NCBI GenBank assembly: GCA_030067915.1
Contig: JASGCC010000061.1
Location: forward strand, 434,001 to 498,000
From: Hydractinia echinata
Lineage: Eukaryota; Cnidaria; Hydrozoa; Anthoathecata; Hydractiniidae
Direction of reading: 5' to 3'
DNA length: 64,000 nucleotides
Shown: positions 47,501 through 59,258 of the stretch, one piece after another
Layout: each line of letters starts with the position of its first letter
Position numbering within the stretch: position 1 is the stretch's first letter
The notes under the pieces: model-generated
The model's database searches: none
What the model saw: the letters and a program-made list of their open reading frames with translations, nothing else
What the model was told of the DNA's origin: nothing
Made by a program: the position numbers and the translations under genes

Positions 47501-49341
47501 AAAATTATACCACACGTGGGTTTCGTTTTTAAAATTGTTTGAATAAAAATAACACTTGTGGCATAAAGAAAAAAATCAATTAAATTCGGACTTGCTATGG
47601 TTTTCAATTGTTTTGTCAAATGAAGAAATTATCTACAATTAAATCCATGATAAAATGTCTGTTCCGCCTGTAAGTGCAGTTTTGCAGACTTGTTTCATTC
47701 GTGCTCCGTCTGCGTTCACCTCCGCATTAGTTAAGAACCACATGGCTGGATTTCTTGTGTAAGACCTGGTTACCAACGACAAAGGGGCCAGGCAAAATAG
47801 ATTTATGTCTACGTAGTTCTTTTAAATAAGTCAGTAGTCGGTAAATTAGCTAGGATGGTTGGCTATGAATAGGCTTGCTCGTGGAATAAAAGGACCAGGA
47901 TAATTCAATAATTCTGAGATCTAAAAGTGTCCGACCAAACTGGAAATGTCATCATCATTCATCATTCTCGGCTTAACGTCCGTTTTCCATGCTAGCATGG
48001 GTTGGACGGGGTATATTAATGACCCTCTTCCAATCTGATCTAGACTGTGTTAGATCTAAACTCAACTTCCTCTGTATCAAGTCTGTCCTTATAACCTCCT
48101 GCCAAGTCTTTCTCGGTCTGCCTCTGGGCTTTGCCCCAGGAACTATCAAGTCTCTACACTTTCTTACCCAATTATCCTCCTCCATTCTTTCCAAGTGCCC
48201 CAGCTAATTCAATCTTCTTATCTGGATAACATCTTTAATTCTACGGATACTTAGCCTGCTTCTTAGCTCATCTGAACTCTTTCTGTCTCTCAGACTGGCG
48301 TTACACATCCACCTAACCATTCTCATATCATTCCTTTCTAAACGGTCAAGATCTTCCTGCTTCACTGCCCATGTCTCACTACCGTACAACATAACACTTC
48401 TTACACAGGCCTCATACAACCTACCTTCTACCTCAATTGACAAGACTCTGCTAGTCAACAAAGGAAGTAACTCTCTGAACTTTTTCCAAGCAGAACCTAT
48501 CCTGCAAGTAACACTTCTTCCGACACCCCCTTCACTTCAATGTGGTGGACAATTTGTCTGATGAGTCTCCAAAAATTATTTCAAGGGCTGCCATCGCACG
48601 CTACAAAATGGATTTTATAGGTTGATTTTGAAAACTCAATATTTATTTAGGCGTGTGCCAAGGCGTGCGCGTGCGATCGCACGCCTCTCCTGAAAAAGAC
48701 TGGCTATATGTTTGTAAAGTACCGACAAAAGTCCAAATTTGCTATTAGTCACATAAATTTACCAGTTTTATGTAGAACTTATAAAACTGAAATTGTTTTG
48801 CTTTTGCAATAAATTATCAAGTTGCATTATTTGTGTACTTTTCTTTAATATTTTTAAAAAACACATATATATACATAGGTTGTCTTACAAATCATACAGA
48901 TATTGAGAGTGAAATTTAAGCACTAAAAAAACTGAAAAATAAAAAAATTTACCATATTTGAAGGCGGACTTTCTCATCTTCAACTTCTACTACTTTTGTG
49001 CGAGAATCAATGCCTGCGACAAAAAATTTAAAATTTAATAATTTCCTTTGTTATTTTATTTGTGCTCTCAAAAATGTGTAGCTTTACTCACAATCGCCAC
49101 TGTAAAACAAAAAACTAAAACCTGTTTAAAAACTGATGATGGTGGGCAATATTGGAAAAGCAATTAATAGTTCAAATGTGTATCACTCCAAACATATTGT
49201 TTACATACCTATAGTTGATATATATGACTCCTGATATTCTTCTTCTGTGAATCTTCTAATAATTGATGTTTTTCCAACACCACTTTCACCAAGGACAAGT
49301 ATTTTATATGTAGCATTATAATCACGCTCATTCATAGACAT
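44501..49341 (-). CDS. Rab family small GTPase, eight exons, complete
   Basis: Exons on the minus strand: 49341-49209, 49013-48953, 47029-46969, 46501-46424, 46176-46084, 45154-45089, 44961-44914, 44566-44501. All are GT/AG and in phase, for 201 aa. The P-loop is GESGVGKTS (near residue 18). The switch I Thr lies in SYISTIG. WDTAGQERFRTLTSAYYRGA follows, then LVYDVT, NKID and ETSAK: all five G motifs are intact. The protein ends EKPSSRCC, a C-terminal double cysteine suited to geranylgeranylation. RTKVVEV and YYRGAMGIILVYD recall the Rab8/10/1/35 group, but the C-terminal half is diverged, so no orthologue is named. By family knowledge it would cycle GDP/GTP on a membrane compartment to recruit trafficking effectors. 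The 1.9 kb second intron contains a LINE fragment. Confidence 0.92.
47815..47937. repeat. Dispersed repeat, inverted relative to 58176-58317
   Basis: Shares TAGCTAGGATGGTTGGCTAT-type, AATAGGCTTGCTCGTGGA and AATTCAATAATTCTGAGATC with the complement of 58176-58317. It directly adjoins the LINE fragment and lies in a Rab intron. Confidence 0.7.
47947..48545 (-). pseudogene. 3' end of a non-LTR retrotransposon (reverse transcriptase C-terminus)
   Basis: Minus strand: SAWKKFRELLPLLTSRVLS, then RLYEACVRSVMLYGSETWAV, RLERNDMRMVRWMC and LRDRKSSDELRSRL, followed by GHLERMEEDNWVRKCRDLIV and GRPRKTWQEV. This is the thumb-to-C-terminal end common in animal LINEs. One nonsense codon (TAG, about 48204-48206, at the position of a usual Trp before GHLERM) breaks it. 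It ends in a short ATGATG-type tail (about 47949-47966 on the plus strand: CATCATCATTCATCATT). It is 5'-truncated, as is typical after target-primed insertion. The clade (RTE-like or other) is not settled. Confidence 0.85.
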
Positions 49342-50632
49342 TGTTTTGAGCTTTCTTTGAAATAAATAAGAAAAAAATTAAAAACACAATTTTAAAGAAA
49401 CAGAATATTGTGATAATAAATTGGTTGGTGTATAATATACACAGGCACATAAATAACATTAGATTTCATATAAGGTAATTAAATGCTTGCTGGCTACCTT
49501 TAGGGGCTGATCTAGGTCAATTTGGTCCTCGCTATACCAATTTTGGGGACATATAATTTGGGCGCTCGAATTGCTTTATTTCTTATTTTCTGGATATTTT
49601 TAGTCTTTAATCACAGAGAAAATATATTTTCATAAAGAAACTATGTTCTATACTAAAAAGAAAACAATGCATATGCTTAAGCCATGTATTTTTGTTGTCC
49701 TGTTTTTGTAAATACTCACAATGCTCTACAACTCGAAATCATTGTTATTAGAAATACAACAGACACTGCAATCACAACAACAAAACCATCTACATAGATA
49801 CCATTTTTGTAGCCTGTTTATTTTATGGAAATTTTATGGACAACATGGAAAGAAATTTTTTTTCAAAAAAAAAGTAAAAAGAAAAGAAGAAACTTTGAAC
49901 CAACTTAACAGAAAGCAAAATCATTAATTAAAAGTTTTGAAAAATCACAACACTGTTTTTCGTAAGAAAAAAATATATGTCTTGTCTTCAAAGTGAAATG
50001 CTTCAAAGTGCGTTATTATTGAAGTTGTCACTGATCTTCTCTAATTGTTCATCTGTGAATGTCAGTGGCCATCGTTATAAATTTTGTATTTTGACTGGGA
50101 AATATCAACAGTTTTATAAGGACATTTTGAGTTTCTAATTTCCAGGTAAGGCTGCTTTAGCCAATCTGGAGACCCCCTGCAAAGTGTTGAAAAAAAACGA
50201 CGACCAAAATAACTTTCTGGATCAGCCCTTGACCTTGCCATGAGATTTTTGGTTTGAGTTTGACAAATTGCATTTTAATCAATGTATATACTTTTACTCA
50301 ACAACAAACAACAAACTTGGTCATTCTGACTTTTATTTAGACCTGATGTTTGAAAGTACCTTAACGCTTGGGTTCATTGAATTTATTTTTTAGAGGGGGT
50401 GTCTAATCAAGGAAGGCATTTAAAAGAGGGTTAGTTTAAGTTAGAGTAGACTACAAAAGAAGAGCTTCAAACGTTATAGGAAAGAGTGAATTCATATAGG
50501 AAAAACGACTTATGAGTTTGCCTGTTTCTATCATTCAAGCACAGCATCCTTGCAAACTTTCCCCAAGTTATATATTTTCTTTTCTTTAGTTATTTTGCTG
50601 AAATAAAGTCTGCGATTTTATTGGGAACAATA
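49342..50632. other. Upstream flank of the Rab gene
   Basis: No supported exon. Presumably includes the Rab promoter, but no motif could be singled out. Confidence 0.3.
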
Positions 50633-50985
50633 TTAGATAGATAGATAGATAGATGTGCATATTTTACATGGCTAGTCTCGCAAACATCAATGGATATACC
50701 CTGTATATTATTTCCAGGAGGGGCCATGGCTTTGATGGGGAGTCCTGGAGTATTTAATGCTCTCTTTGAGCTACGCAAACTCAATTAGGGTCAGCGCTCT
50801 GCCAGACAACTCCCTGCCACATCCAACGGCCCACACAGTGCGCCATCTCCCCAAGATGGCTTGGGTTAACCCGGGGATATGGTAATATTCAATTGCCAAA
50901 ATTGAATCACCACCAAGGAGAATCGAACCCGGTCCTGCACAAAGTACGAGAGTGATAACCACTAAACTACAGCGCCACAAAAACT
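50633..50985 (-). mobile_element. tRNA-derived SINE with (ATCT)n tail
   Basis: On the minus strand the head near 50985 reads GGCGCTGTAGTTTAGTGGTT (A box). GGACCGGGTTCGATTCTC (B box) follows at tRNA spacing. The tail is the (GATA)n tract at 50635-50653 on the plus strand. Confidence 0.78.
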
Positions 50986-51852
50986 ACGGCGCCACAGCTA
51001 TTGGCTACTATTGTCTTCATACACTGCACTAAAGTCAGTGTTATTTTGCTTGGCTTTACAAAATGCCAGTTGCGCTCTAAGGACACAGGGTTAACATTCC
51101 ATCAGTCAACCAACATTGCGCAACAGATAATAATAATAATTAACTAGCTATATAAATATATTATAGCTAGCTAGCTAGCTAACTACCAACATCCACTTTC
51201 ATTTTTTATCTCTAGCCTAGCTAGCTAGTTAGATAGACCCCCAAACAACCAAACCAAACTTATTTTTAGTACTTCATCCAATAATTGTGATACCTATCTA
51301 ACTAACGTAGCTATTTAATAGCCGTAGCTATTCAGTTTGGCTAGCCCAGCTAAAAAATCAGGTCAAGTGAGAGTAGTAGTGTGTCATCAGGTGAGAGTAT
51401 AGCTAGTGTGAGCATAGTCGTGTGGGTGATGGGCTGCACTTTTCTAATATAATAGTTAGCAAATTAGCAGGATTATATAAAGTCAGTTATTGTTTAGTGA
51501 AAAGTCTACATCTTGAAATATAATGTCTATTTTAACCAAATTAAATTGAATTGCATTTATGCACACATCTAAGATTGACATCAACCCGGCCGCAGTAATC
51601 AGTTTCGATTCAATCTCGGCCATCTCATAGTGTGCAGGCATAAGGCATAATTATCATGACCTAAAATTAAAAAAGTTATTATATTACTTAAACCTTTTAA
51701 AAATAGCTAAGATACTGGATAGGTAATATATAACTATATATTTCCTAGAAAGATGTTTTATGAAATTTATTATAGGCCCAAATTTTAAACTGACAAAAGA
51801 ATTATTGGTCCGTTAATTACTTTCTGGCAACTAGCAATAAACAAATATGGTA
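50986..51852. other. Gene-free stretch rich in AGCTAGCT words
   Basis: Many palindromic AGCTAGCTAGCT runs (for example 51165-51185 and 51218-51230, and again around 52060-52120). No gene recognised. Confidence 0.4.
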
Positions 51853-52910
51853 GAAGTATTTTTAATATTTTGGCTAGCGATCAAATGAAATTTAGGCAGG
51901 GCAGGAGTAAAGTGAGTTTTTAAAAATCAATAGTGTGTTAAACTCGGCCGTAGAGAAGCTTAGAGATTCACGAAATTTGTAAGGTTTGGTAGCTATTTTT
52001 TTTTTCTCTAGCTTGCTATCTATGCAAGCCTATCCTGTAGTAAGCTTTTTTTTGCTCTTAGCTAGCTAGCTAATAAAGCTAGCTTCGCGCTATATTGTAT
52101 ATCATAGCTAGCTAGCTAGAATGCTAATTTGTTTGGTTTTTACCTCCTGTGCAGCTGGCTAGATAGCTAGATGTGGTTGTATTTCGATTTTTCTAGCTAA
52201 AAAGGAAGCCTTAAAATCAAGTAAGAGCTACAATGGATGAAGGTAGAAAAATTTAAGACTACCTTCTTGTGAATATTCATCAACACACAAAATTTTCCAC
52301 AGCACAGTTGATATGTTTTAAAACAAATCTTTTACTCTAGATAGGGCAATATGGATAAGGCAGACTTCACAAATATTTGGTGTTAGAGCGACTGACCCTA
52401 TTTTTTTTTAAATTTTATAGTTTTATTCACCAATAGACCAACCCTATTTTTAGCACTCATATGACTCAACACCACATATTTACCTGACACCTGCCAAGAT
52501 CATTCAGTGTTAATGTTCTGTCCTGCTTAGCAGATCTGTTTGTAAACAGAGTGCTAAAAAGTAAACATTGGTCACTTATCCTAATTGTCAACGCTTGTCC
52601 TACACAAGTTTTTGAATAAAATATCCCAACTTTTAACGCTTGTTCTTATATGAGTTTTTAAATGATAAAATCCAGTGTTTGAAGATAAATCACCCATCCA
52701 ATTTTTTTAACGCTTGTTTTATTGGAGTTTTTGAATTAATTGAAACTTATATTGTGCATTTTTTTTAAAAATTTAAGACTGGCACAGATCGAACATTTCT
52801 TAGTTTAAAAAGGAATTTTAATTGTTGTATGTTTTGACTCACATTTGAACAGTGTTGACAAATACTTTTTTATTTTTTTTATTTTACTAATTTATATAAA
52901 TTTAAAAAAA
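51853..52910. repeat. Duplicated block, copy 1 (partner at 59259-61362)
   Basis: Shares long segments in order with the downstream copy: TTTTTAATATTTTGGCTAGC, GGCAGGGCAGGAGTAAAGTG, GAATATTCATCAACACACAA, GACCAACCCTATTTTTAGCA and TTTAACGCTTGTTCTTATAT. The two copies flank the Src-type gene in direct orientation. A transposable element with two insertions or a local segmental duplication would both fit. Confidence 0.75.
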
Positions 52911-52914
52911 AAAT

Positions 52915-53226
52915 TTCTTAATCAGCGTTTAAGATCTATAAGATGAAGGTAGTAGGTATACAAATTTCTAAAAAAAAATATTTGTGTTTTTACGGGTCTT
53001 TGCTGACTGCAGCTTAATTTTTAAACTCTTATATCTCCTATCACATATGATCCTATACATTATTTTAATCAGCATTTCAACCTCTACATATTACAGTCAA
53101 CAAATAAACTAAATTTCACCATTTTTTTTGTATCTGCACTGCTGACGCCAGCAAAAAATCTAAAACAACCTATTTTTTCATTGTTTGTCTGCCTAAGTGG
53201 ATTTCTCCACAGGCTTTATCGACTAG
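52915..53226 (+). mobile_element. Helitron 3' portion
   Basis: Ends GCCTAAGTGGATTTCTCCAC, then AGGCTTTATCGACTAG before T. It matches the last 300 bp of the Helitron at 58535-59258. No 5' end was seen, as the duplicated block lies immediately upstream. Confidence 0.65.
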
Positions 53227-53505
53227 TACAATATATTTCTTCGCTATAAAAATCAGATGCGTGACCCGGTTAAATAAGCTCCGAGGAGAAGAGAGCAGGG
53301 AGTTGTAGATTTTGTGGGGGACGAAGAAACACAACAAATTGTATTGATATTTATATAGTTATAATAAATTGATAAAAAAGAACCGTCAATTGGAGTTCAG
53401 CTTTGAAAAATAATTATATTGTTATATGCAAACAATATACATTAAAAAAGTAGCATCTAAGACGTTATGTAATTTGAACTTAGATTACCTGGATTGTATC
53501 TTAAA

Positions 53506-56500
53506 ATGGGTCAAAAGTTTAGTAAAAGTAAAAAAAACAAACACAAGAATGCTACTCAATCTCCCATTAAAACTCCGTTGCCACAAGTAGTCAAAGCCCC
53601 ACAATCACAGCCTAGCATATTCAATCAACCTCAACAGGAAGCATCTGGCTCTACCATATTTGTTGCACTTAATGATTATGATGCACGTGTAAGTGAAGAT
53701 CTTAGTTTCAAGAAATCAGAAAGATTGCAGATCATAAATACAGCAGATGAAGAATGGTGGCATGCACGATCGTTAACTACAAGCAGGTCTGGGTGTATTC
53801 CAAGCAAGTATGTAGCTCCAGGAAACAGTTACGAAACAGAAGAGTAAGTATTTATCATTTTGTATCTTCTATTATATCCATCATCAAAAATTTTCCATGT
53901 CAGTGTCCCAAACTTCTTGCAAGTCTGTTGGCCTGCTGAATTTTACCTTAAGATTTTCTGATTGGCTAAAGTAAACTCGTTTCTAGAACCATCAAGTCAC
54001 CTAACCCCGTTCCCGAGACTTTAACAGACCATTCCTTGTCAGGAAAGAGCCAAGGGGATAGGTTTGGAAGCCACCAAAAACAGAAAACAAAGTAAAAGGC
54101 AAATATGATAGGTGTAATATACTCAATCATAGTGCCATGTTTTTCCTGTACGCGCATAACATTACGTAATGCTATCCCAAGAAGATGCGTGCGCAGAAAT
54201 GGAGGTATTGAAAACATTAGTACAGAAAAAACAAGGTTGCCAAAGATAAAAAAAGAAAAAGATCGACTAACTGCTGTGTTATAGCATGCACAAACAGCCA
54301 ATACTCCTTGGAAAAATGAAAAAAGACTGATTGTTTGATATATACATGAGAATTTATATATCTTTATTTGTGCTCGTGCAAGCACCAATTATAGTTAAAA
54401 GATTGCTTTCTCAAAGCATAGATTAGATGTTTACTTTCCGTAATCCGTTTCTGAAAATTACTTTGCTAAACAAGCATAATGTAACAACAAAGATTGCGCA
54501 AAGATGCTGTGCTCGAAGCAGTACGCAAAAGAAGCCAAGCTTTGAATGCATGTTTTATTTGTGTGAATGTTAAAATAAATTGTACCAGTACAGCATATTG
54601 TGAATAAATGTTGAAACTTAAATTTCCCCCACGTTTTTATTGTGGATTTTGTTTGTTTTAAACGTTTTCCTCTGTGTCCGCTTGGTTTGTTTACATTTTT
54701 ACCTCTAAATGTGAGCGCGCATTGGGCATTACATAATCACTTAGATGCGCGTGCAAGTAAATATCAGGACTGTGATTCCTTGTATTGGTCAAATGCAAAA
54801 ATATATATATATTATATATATAAATAATAATAATAATACAGTGTTTGTGTAAGGGGCAATTTTGACATTTGTTATTTTCCTTTGATGTAGCGGAAAAAGT
54901 TATGCCTGAAATGTTAATTTTTCTGACACTACAGCAAGACTTTAATAACATTAATGTATAACGCCAATATCTTAATTTAAATTAATGAAGCCATTACAAC
55001 GCACTTAAAACTTTAACGCTAAATAATTTAGATTGGTTTTCTTTTCCATTGTTCTCCTGCCTAAGTGGATTTATCCACAGGCCTTATTGACTAGTCACAA
55101 TATAAAGCATTTAAAACAAAAGGAAAAAATGGCACTAAGTTATAGACTTTGGGAGCTTTGTTGATAATTTATTTTAGGGTTTTCCGTCTTATTGACCCAG
55201 GTTTTCAATATCTTAAATGGGTCAGTCAGAGGACACAAACAAAACTAATTTTTGATAATAGCCTATGCTTTTTTCTATACTTGCTGTAAACCCTGTGAAA
55301 AAACTTGCTTGAAATGAAAAAATTGTTGATTTTTATTTTTCAACAGACATTGACTGTTACTAAACTCTTCTTATCTTTGTTAAGTTCCCCCTAAACTCTT
55401 CTTCAATTTTATCTACTGACACCAGCCATTAAAATTTTTAAATTGCCACCCTTTTATTATGCCGAAAACATATTTAGGAACAGCGATGCATATGTGAGAT
55501 ATATTAGTATAAGCAAACCCTTCCAAGGTGCTACAATGACGATGGGTGGAGTCCAAATCATTTCAAGCAACAAAAGGAAGCATATGAATATCCTTTATTT
55601 CAGGGGGTTTTTTCTTAATGGCTATGCTTTTTAGCCACAGTCTGTTAATGTAGATGGCCCCTTAATTCATCAACATTATTGTAGAAACCTAAAACCTGGT
55701 TTACATTGGTGATGTTAATGCAAGCAACATATATGTCCACTCAATTTTTATTTTAAAATTTTGGGGCAAAAGAAAGTGCAACACATTCACTCTAGACCTT
55801 AGAAATACAAGAAAACATAAACAAAATTTATTGTATTTATTTTATTGGGATATGTTTGACTTGTGTTTATTATATATTTTAGAAGAAAATAAAATGAGCC
55901 TAAGATGTGCTTGTGAAACAAGATCATCTCGGAGTGTTTTGAAATCTTACATTTTCATTTATTTTTCCTTTGAGAATTATTTTTATCTCACCATAACCAG
56001 GAAAGTTGCCTTTTTTTATCACAAATTATCAAAGTTTTCATGTTTTTATTTTTGAGAATATTTTTATTGCATCTGCACTTGCTTGCATTTTTGGTTCACA
56101 CTATAAAAGATATATTGCAAACACAGACACAAGTACAAAAAATATTTTTTTTATATCTTGCATCAAGCTTATGCTTGCGTTGAAGATGAAAATACTCTAA
56201 AAAAATAATATATAAGATGATCTATTGATGAACATTAAAGTTGAAACATGGTTGTTGCAGGTTTGGCCTAATTTTGGTCTCAGGTATTAGCCATGTTGAG
56301 AAGATGTCAGTTAATTTCCCCGTTTCAAAGCACACTGACTCCAGTCATCTTATTTACTGTATTAATTTCAAAGTTTAAGCCCTAAAATTATAAGTGCACC
56401 GATTCCAGTATTAGTTTCAATCTAATGCGTTGGTCATGGCATTGTAACGTCAAAGAATTAATAGATAACACATGCAACTTTTAAGGCAAAATTTATACAT

Positions 56501-58078
56501 TCACTATGCCTGTCATAAGGTTACCATATTATTATATAGTGTAGTTAATGGTACTGTGCCTTGATTAGTAGGGTGATTAGTAAATAAATATTAATGTCAG
56601 TAGTGAGCTGCAAATATACAAAAAAACTTTTCATAAATCCAACGACCCATTCCTACTGTCATGTAGAGTTTAAAAGGCTCATCAAAAAAATGTATAGGGT
56701 TGTTTTTTATTTTGACTTAGTTTCTGCCTGTACAAATGTTCACTCAGTCATTAGGCATAAATCAAAACATGTTTTAACTTGTATGTGTCGAAACATACAA
56801 ACTGACCAGGTCATTAGCTTAAAAAATATTTTAGTATAAGCTATCTATCTGCTAAATTACTACAGCATTTTCTTGTTTAATTTCAGGTGGTATCATGGTG
56901 ATATGAAACGTGCAGAAGCAGAAAAGAAACTTTTGAGAAGTTCTAATAAATGAGGAACATTTTTACTTAGAAAAGCTGAATCAGCTCCAGGAAATTTTTA
57001 TCTAAGTGTCAAAGATGGCAACTCTATTGAGCACTACCGTATTCATAAACTAGACACTGGTGGGTACTTCATAATAAGTAGAGCTCCATTTTCAAGTTTA
57101 AATGACCTAATCCAGCATTATATGAGAGATGCAGATGGCTTAGCCTGCGTACTAACAGATCCTTGTCCGCAGAATGTATGGGAAATTGAAAGAGAACCTA
57201 TACTTTTGACACGCAAATTAGATGCTGGACAGTTTGGAGAGGTTTGGGCAGGTATTTGGAACAACACAACACAAGTTGCAGTTAAGATATTAAAGAATGG
57301 AACCATGTCACCACAGAGTTTCTTGGAAGAAGCAGTATTAATGGAACATCTACGTCACAAACATTTAGTCCAGGTGAGTAACACTGTTTATCTACACTTA
57401 CATTTTTTTGACTGTGTTAAAACCATCTTTTTAATTTCATTTTAGCTATATGCCATTTGTTCTCAAAATGAGCCAATATACATTGTCACAGAATACATGT
57501 CTGGAGGCTCCTTGCTAGATTATCTGTCAAAGGGTGATGGTGCTAACTTACCCTTCAATACTTTGATCAATATATCTGCACAAGTGGCTGCAGGTATGGC
57601 TTATCTTGAAGAACAAGGATATATTCACGGTGATCTTGCTGCAAGAAATATCCTTATGGGAGAAAACTACATTTGCAAAGTTGCAGATTTTGGATTGGCA
57701 CGTTTAATTGAAGATACTGAATACACTGCTCATGAGGGTGCTAAATTTCCAATCAAATGGACAGCACCTGAAGCAGTACTATATAACAGATTTACTATCA
57801 ACTCTGATGTTTGGTCGTTTGGTGTATTGTTGACAGAGGTTGTGACCAAAGGAAAAATTCCTTATCCTGGAATGACAAATGCAGAGACAATAGCTCAAGT
57901 AGAAAGAGGATATAGAATGCCTATTCCACCTGGTTGTCCAGATCCATTGTATCAAATTATGTTACTATGTTGGGATAAAGATCCTGAAGCAAGGCCCACA
58001 TTCGATTACCTTCAAGGACGGTTAGATGATTATTTTCCGGAGATAGAACATCAGCCCTCTGAATTAGAAAGATTTTAA
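53506..58078 (+). CDS. Src-type non-receptor tyrosine kinase, with an in-frame TGA in SH2
   Basis: Three exons join in phase: 53506-53843, 56887-57373, 57446-58078 (485 codons plus stop). MGQKFSKSKKNKHK gives a Gly2 myristoylation signal with a basic cluster. SH3 runs about residues 48-106 (ALNDYDA, EEWWHARS, GCIPSKYVAP). SH2 starts EWYHGDMKRAEAEKKL and holds the FLLR arginine. The kinase follows VWEIEREPI. Intact are VAVK, the FLEEA glutamate, DFG, EDTEYTAHEGAKFPIKWTAP with the activation-loop Tyr, and APE. Oddities: codon 135 is TGA (56951-56953) just before GTFLLR; the glycine loop reads LDAGQFG (first Gly to Asp); HRD is HGD; the tail ends EIEHQPSELERF with no tyrosine equivalent to Src Y527. 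By family it would signal at membranes. As read it is either a null/decaying copy or needs readthrough or alternative splicing. AATAAA follows at 58097. Confidence 0.88.
53844..56886 (+). other. Intron 1 of the Src-type gene
   Basis: About 3 kb with consensus borders GTAAGT and TTTCAG. It contains a Helitron 3' fragment (54955-55094), an AT-dinucleotide/AAT tract (about 54799-54838) and a 141-codon minus-strand frame (53966-54388) of uncertain status. Nothing else was recognised. Confidence 0.6.
54955..55094 (+). mobile_element. Helitron 3' fragment in Src intron 1
   Basis: GCCTAAGTGGATTTATCCAC then AGGCCTTATTGACTAG before T. Upstream AATGAAGCCATTACAACGCA resembles the interior of the 58535 element (GTGAAGCCATCACAAAGCA). 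Confidence 0.6.
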
Positions 58079-58096
58079 CGACGGCAAAACTAACTA

Positions 58097-58102
58097 AATA
58101 AA
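58097..58102 (+). promoter_or_regulatory. Polyadenylation signal of the Src-type gene
   Basis: AATAAA lies 19 bp after the stop codon. This is the canonical animal hexamer in a suitable place, though no cleavage site can be confirmed. Confidence 0.5.
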
Positions 58103-58175
58103 TTTATTGGGGAGACAGGACATGTCCGTAGCTCGTTTCGAACTTTCGTCGGACAAAACGTCCGATAGATTTCCG

Positions 58176-58317
58176 TCTTGGTCGAACACCCCACTTTCAG
58201 ATCTCAAAATTATTGAATAGTCCTGGTCCTTTTAATCCACGAGCAAGCCTATTCATAGCCAATCTGATCATCCTAGCTAATTCACCGACTCCTGACTTAG
58301 TTAAAAGAACTTTATAG
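58176..58317. repeat. Dispersed repeat, inverted copy of 47815-47937
   Basis: Begins near CTTGGTCGAACACCCCACTT and includes GATCTCAAAATTATTGAATA and CACGAGCAAGCCTATTCATA. It is placed immediately downstream of the Src-type gene. Confidence 0.7.
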
Positions 58318-58534
58318 TAAGTTGGAAAGAGTACTTTTATTTTTGTGCAGTCTATAAACCACTACAGCAAAATTTTGCCGTTGTGGAGGTCGACCACGAC
58401 GGCATTCACGACGGCAAAAGCTGAATGCTGTCGTGGATTCAGAGGGCTGGAACATGATTATCAATATTGTATGAATGCAAATCCGTAATAAATGTAAAAA
58501 ACTATTTCACAGTGAGGTTTACTTTTGTATCTTG

Positions 58535-59258
58535 TCTGATATAATAATACAGATCTTCCGTGTGTCTGTGTGTGACTTTTGCAAATCAGAAAAATATTCT
58601 GCACAATTTTCTTTGATAAAGTCTATCAAATATTACCTATAAATTTGTTCTGTAATTTACCAAACTTTTGTTAAAATGATATTGACGTCAAAGGAAAGTA
58701 TATTAAGATTAGTGAAGCCATCACAAAGCACTTAAAACTTTGAGGCCAAATAACTTGGAAACGAGGTGGTGACGTCAGTCATTTTTCACACCATGGGTAA
58801 CCAGGGACCACCTGGGACTAATTTGGGTAAGTTTTCTAAACCTGGGTCCTAAATCCGTTTCGGAATGAACGGGTTGATGACGTCATCAAAAAACATTTAA
58901 ACCACAATATTTCCGTAACCGTTTGTCAAAAGTACATGATTCTATACATTTTCTTGATCAGCGTTTCAAGATCTATATGATAAAGGCAACGGGTATACGA
59001 ATTTCCCAAAAAATTCCTGTATTTCAGCAAAATTTTTAAACCCTTATATCTCCTTAGGCGTTCGTCGAAAACATTTGACCCTGTCTGTATATTATTTTGA
59101 TCAGCGTTTCGACCTCTACACATCACAAGCAACAACTGAAATAAATTTTGCCAATTTTTTTTGTATCTGCACTGCTGACGTCAGCAAAAAATCAAAACAA
59201 CCTATTTTTCTATTGTCCTTATGCCTAAGTGGATTTCTCCACGGGCCTTATCGACTAG
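58535..59258 (+). mobile_element. Non-autonomous Helitron, about 0.72 kb
   Basis: 5' end TCTGATATAATAATACAG near 58535, with GTGTGTCTGTGTGTGAC following as in related ends. The 3' end is GCCTAAGTGGATTTCTCCAC, GGGCCTTATCGACTAG before T at 59259. No Rep/helicase sequence. Its 3' border coincides with the start of the duplicated block. Confidence 0.7.

Noticed and set aside
49721..49927. 68-codon Lys/Gln-rich frame
   Set aside because: Low-complexity AT-rich translation without start or splice support.
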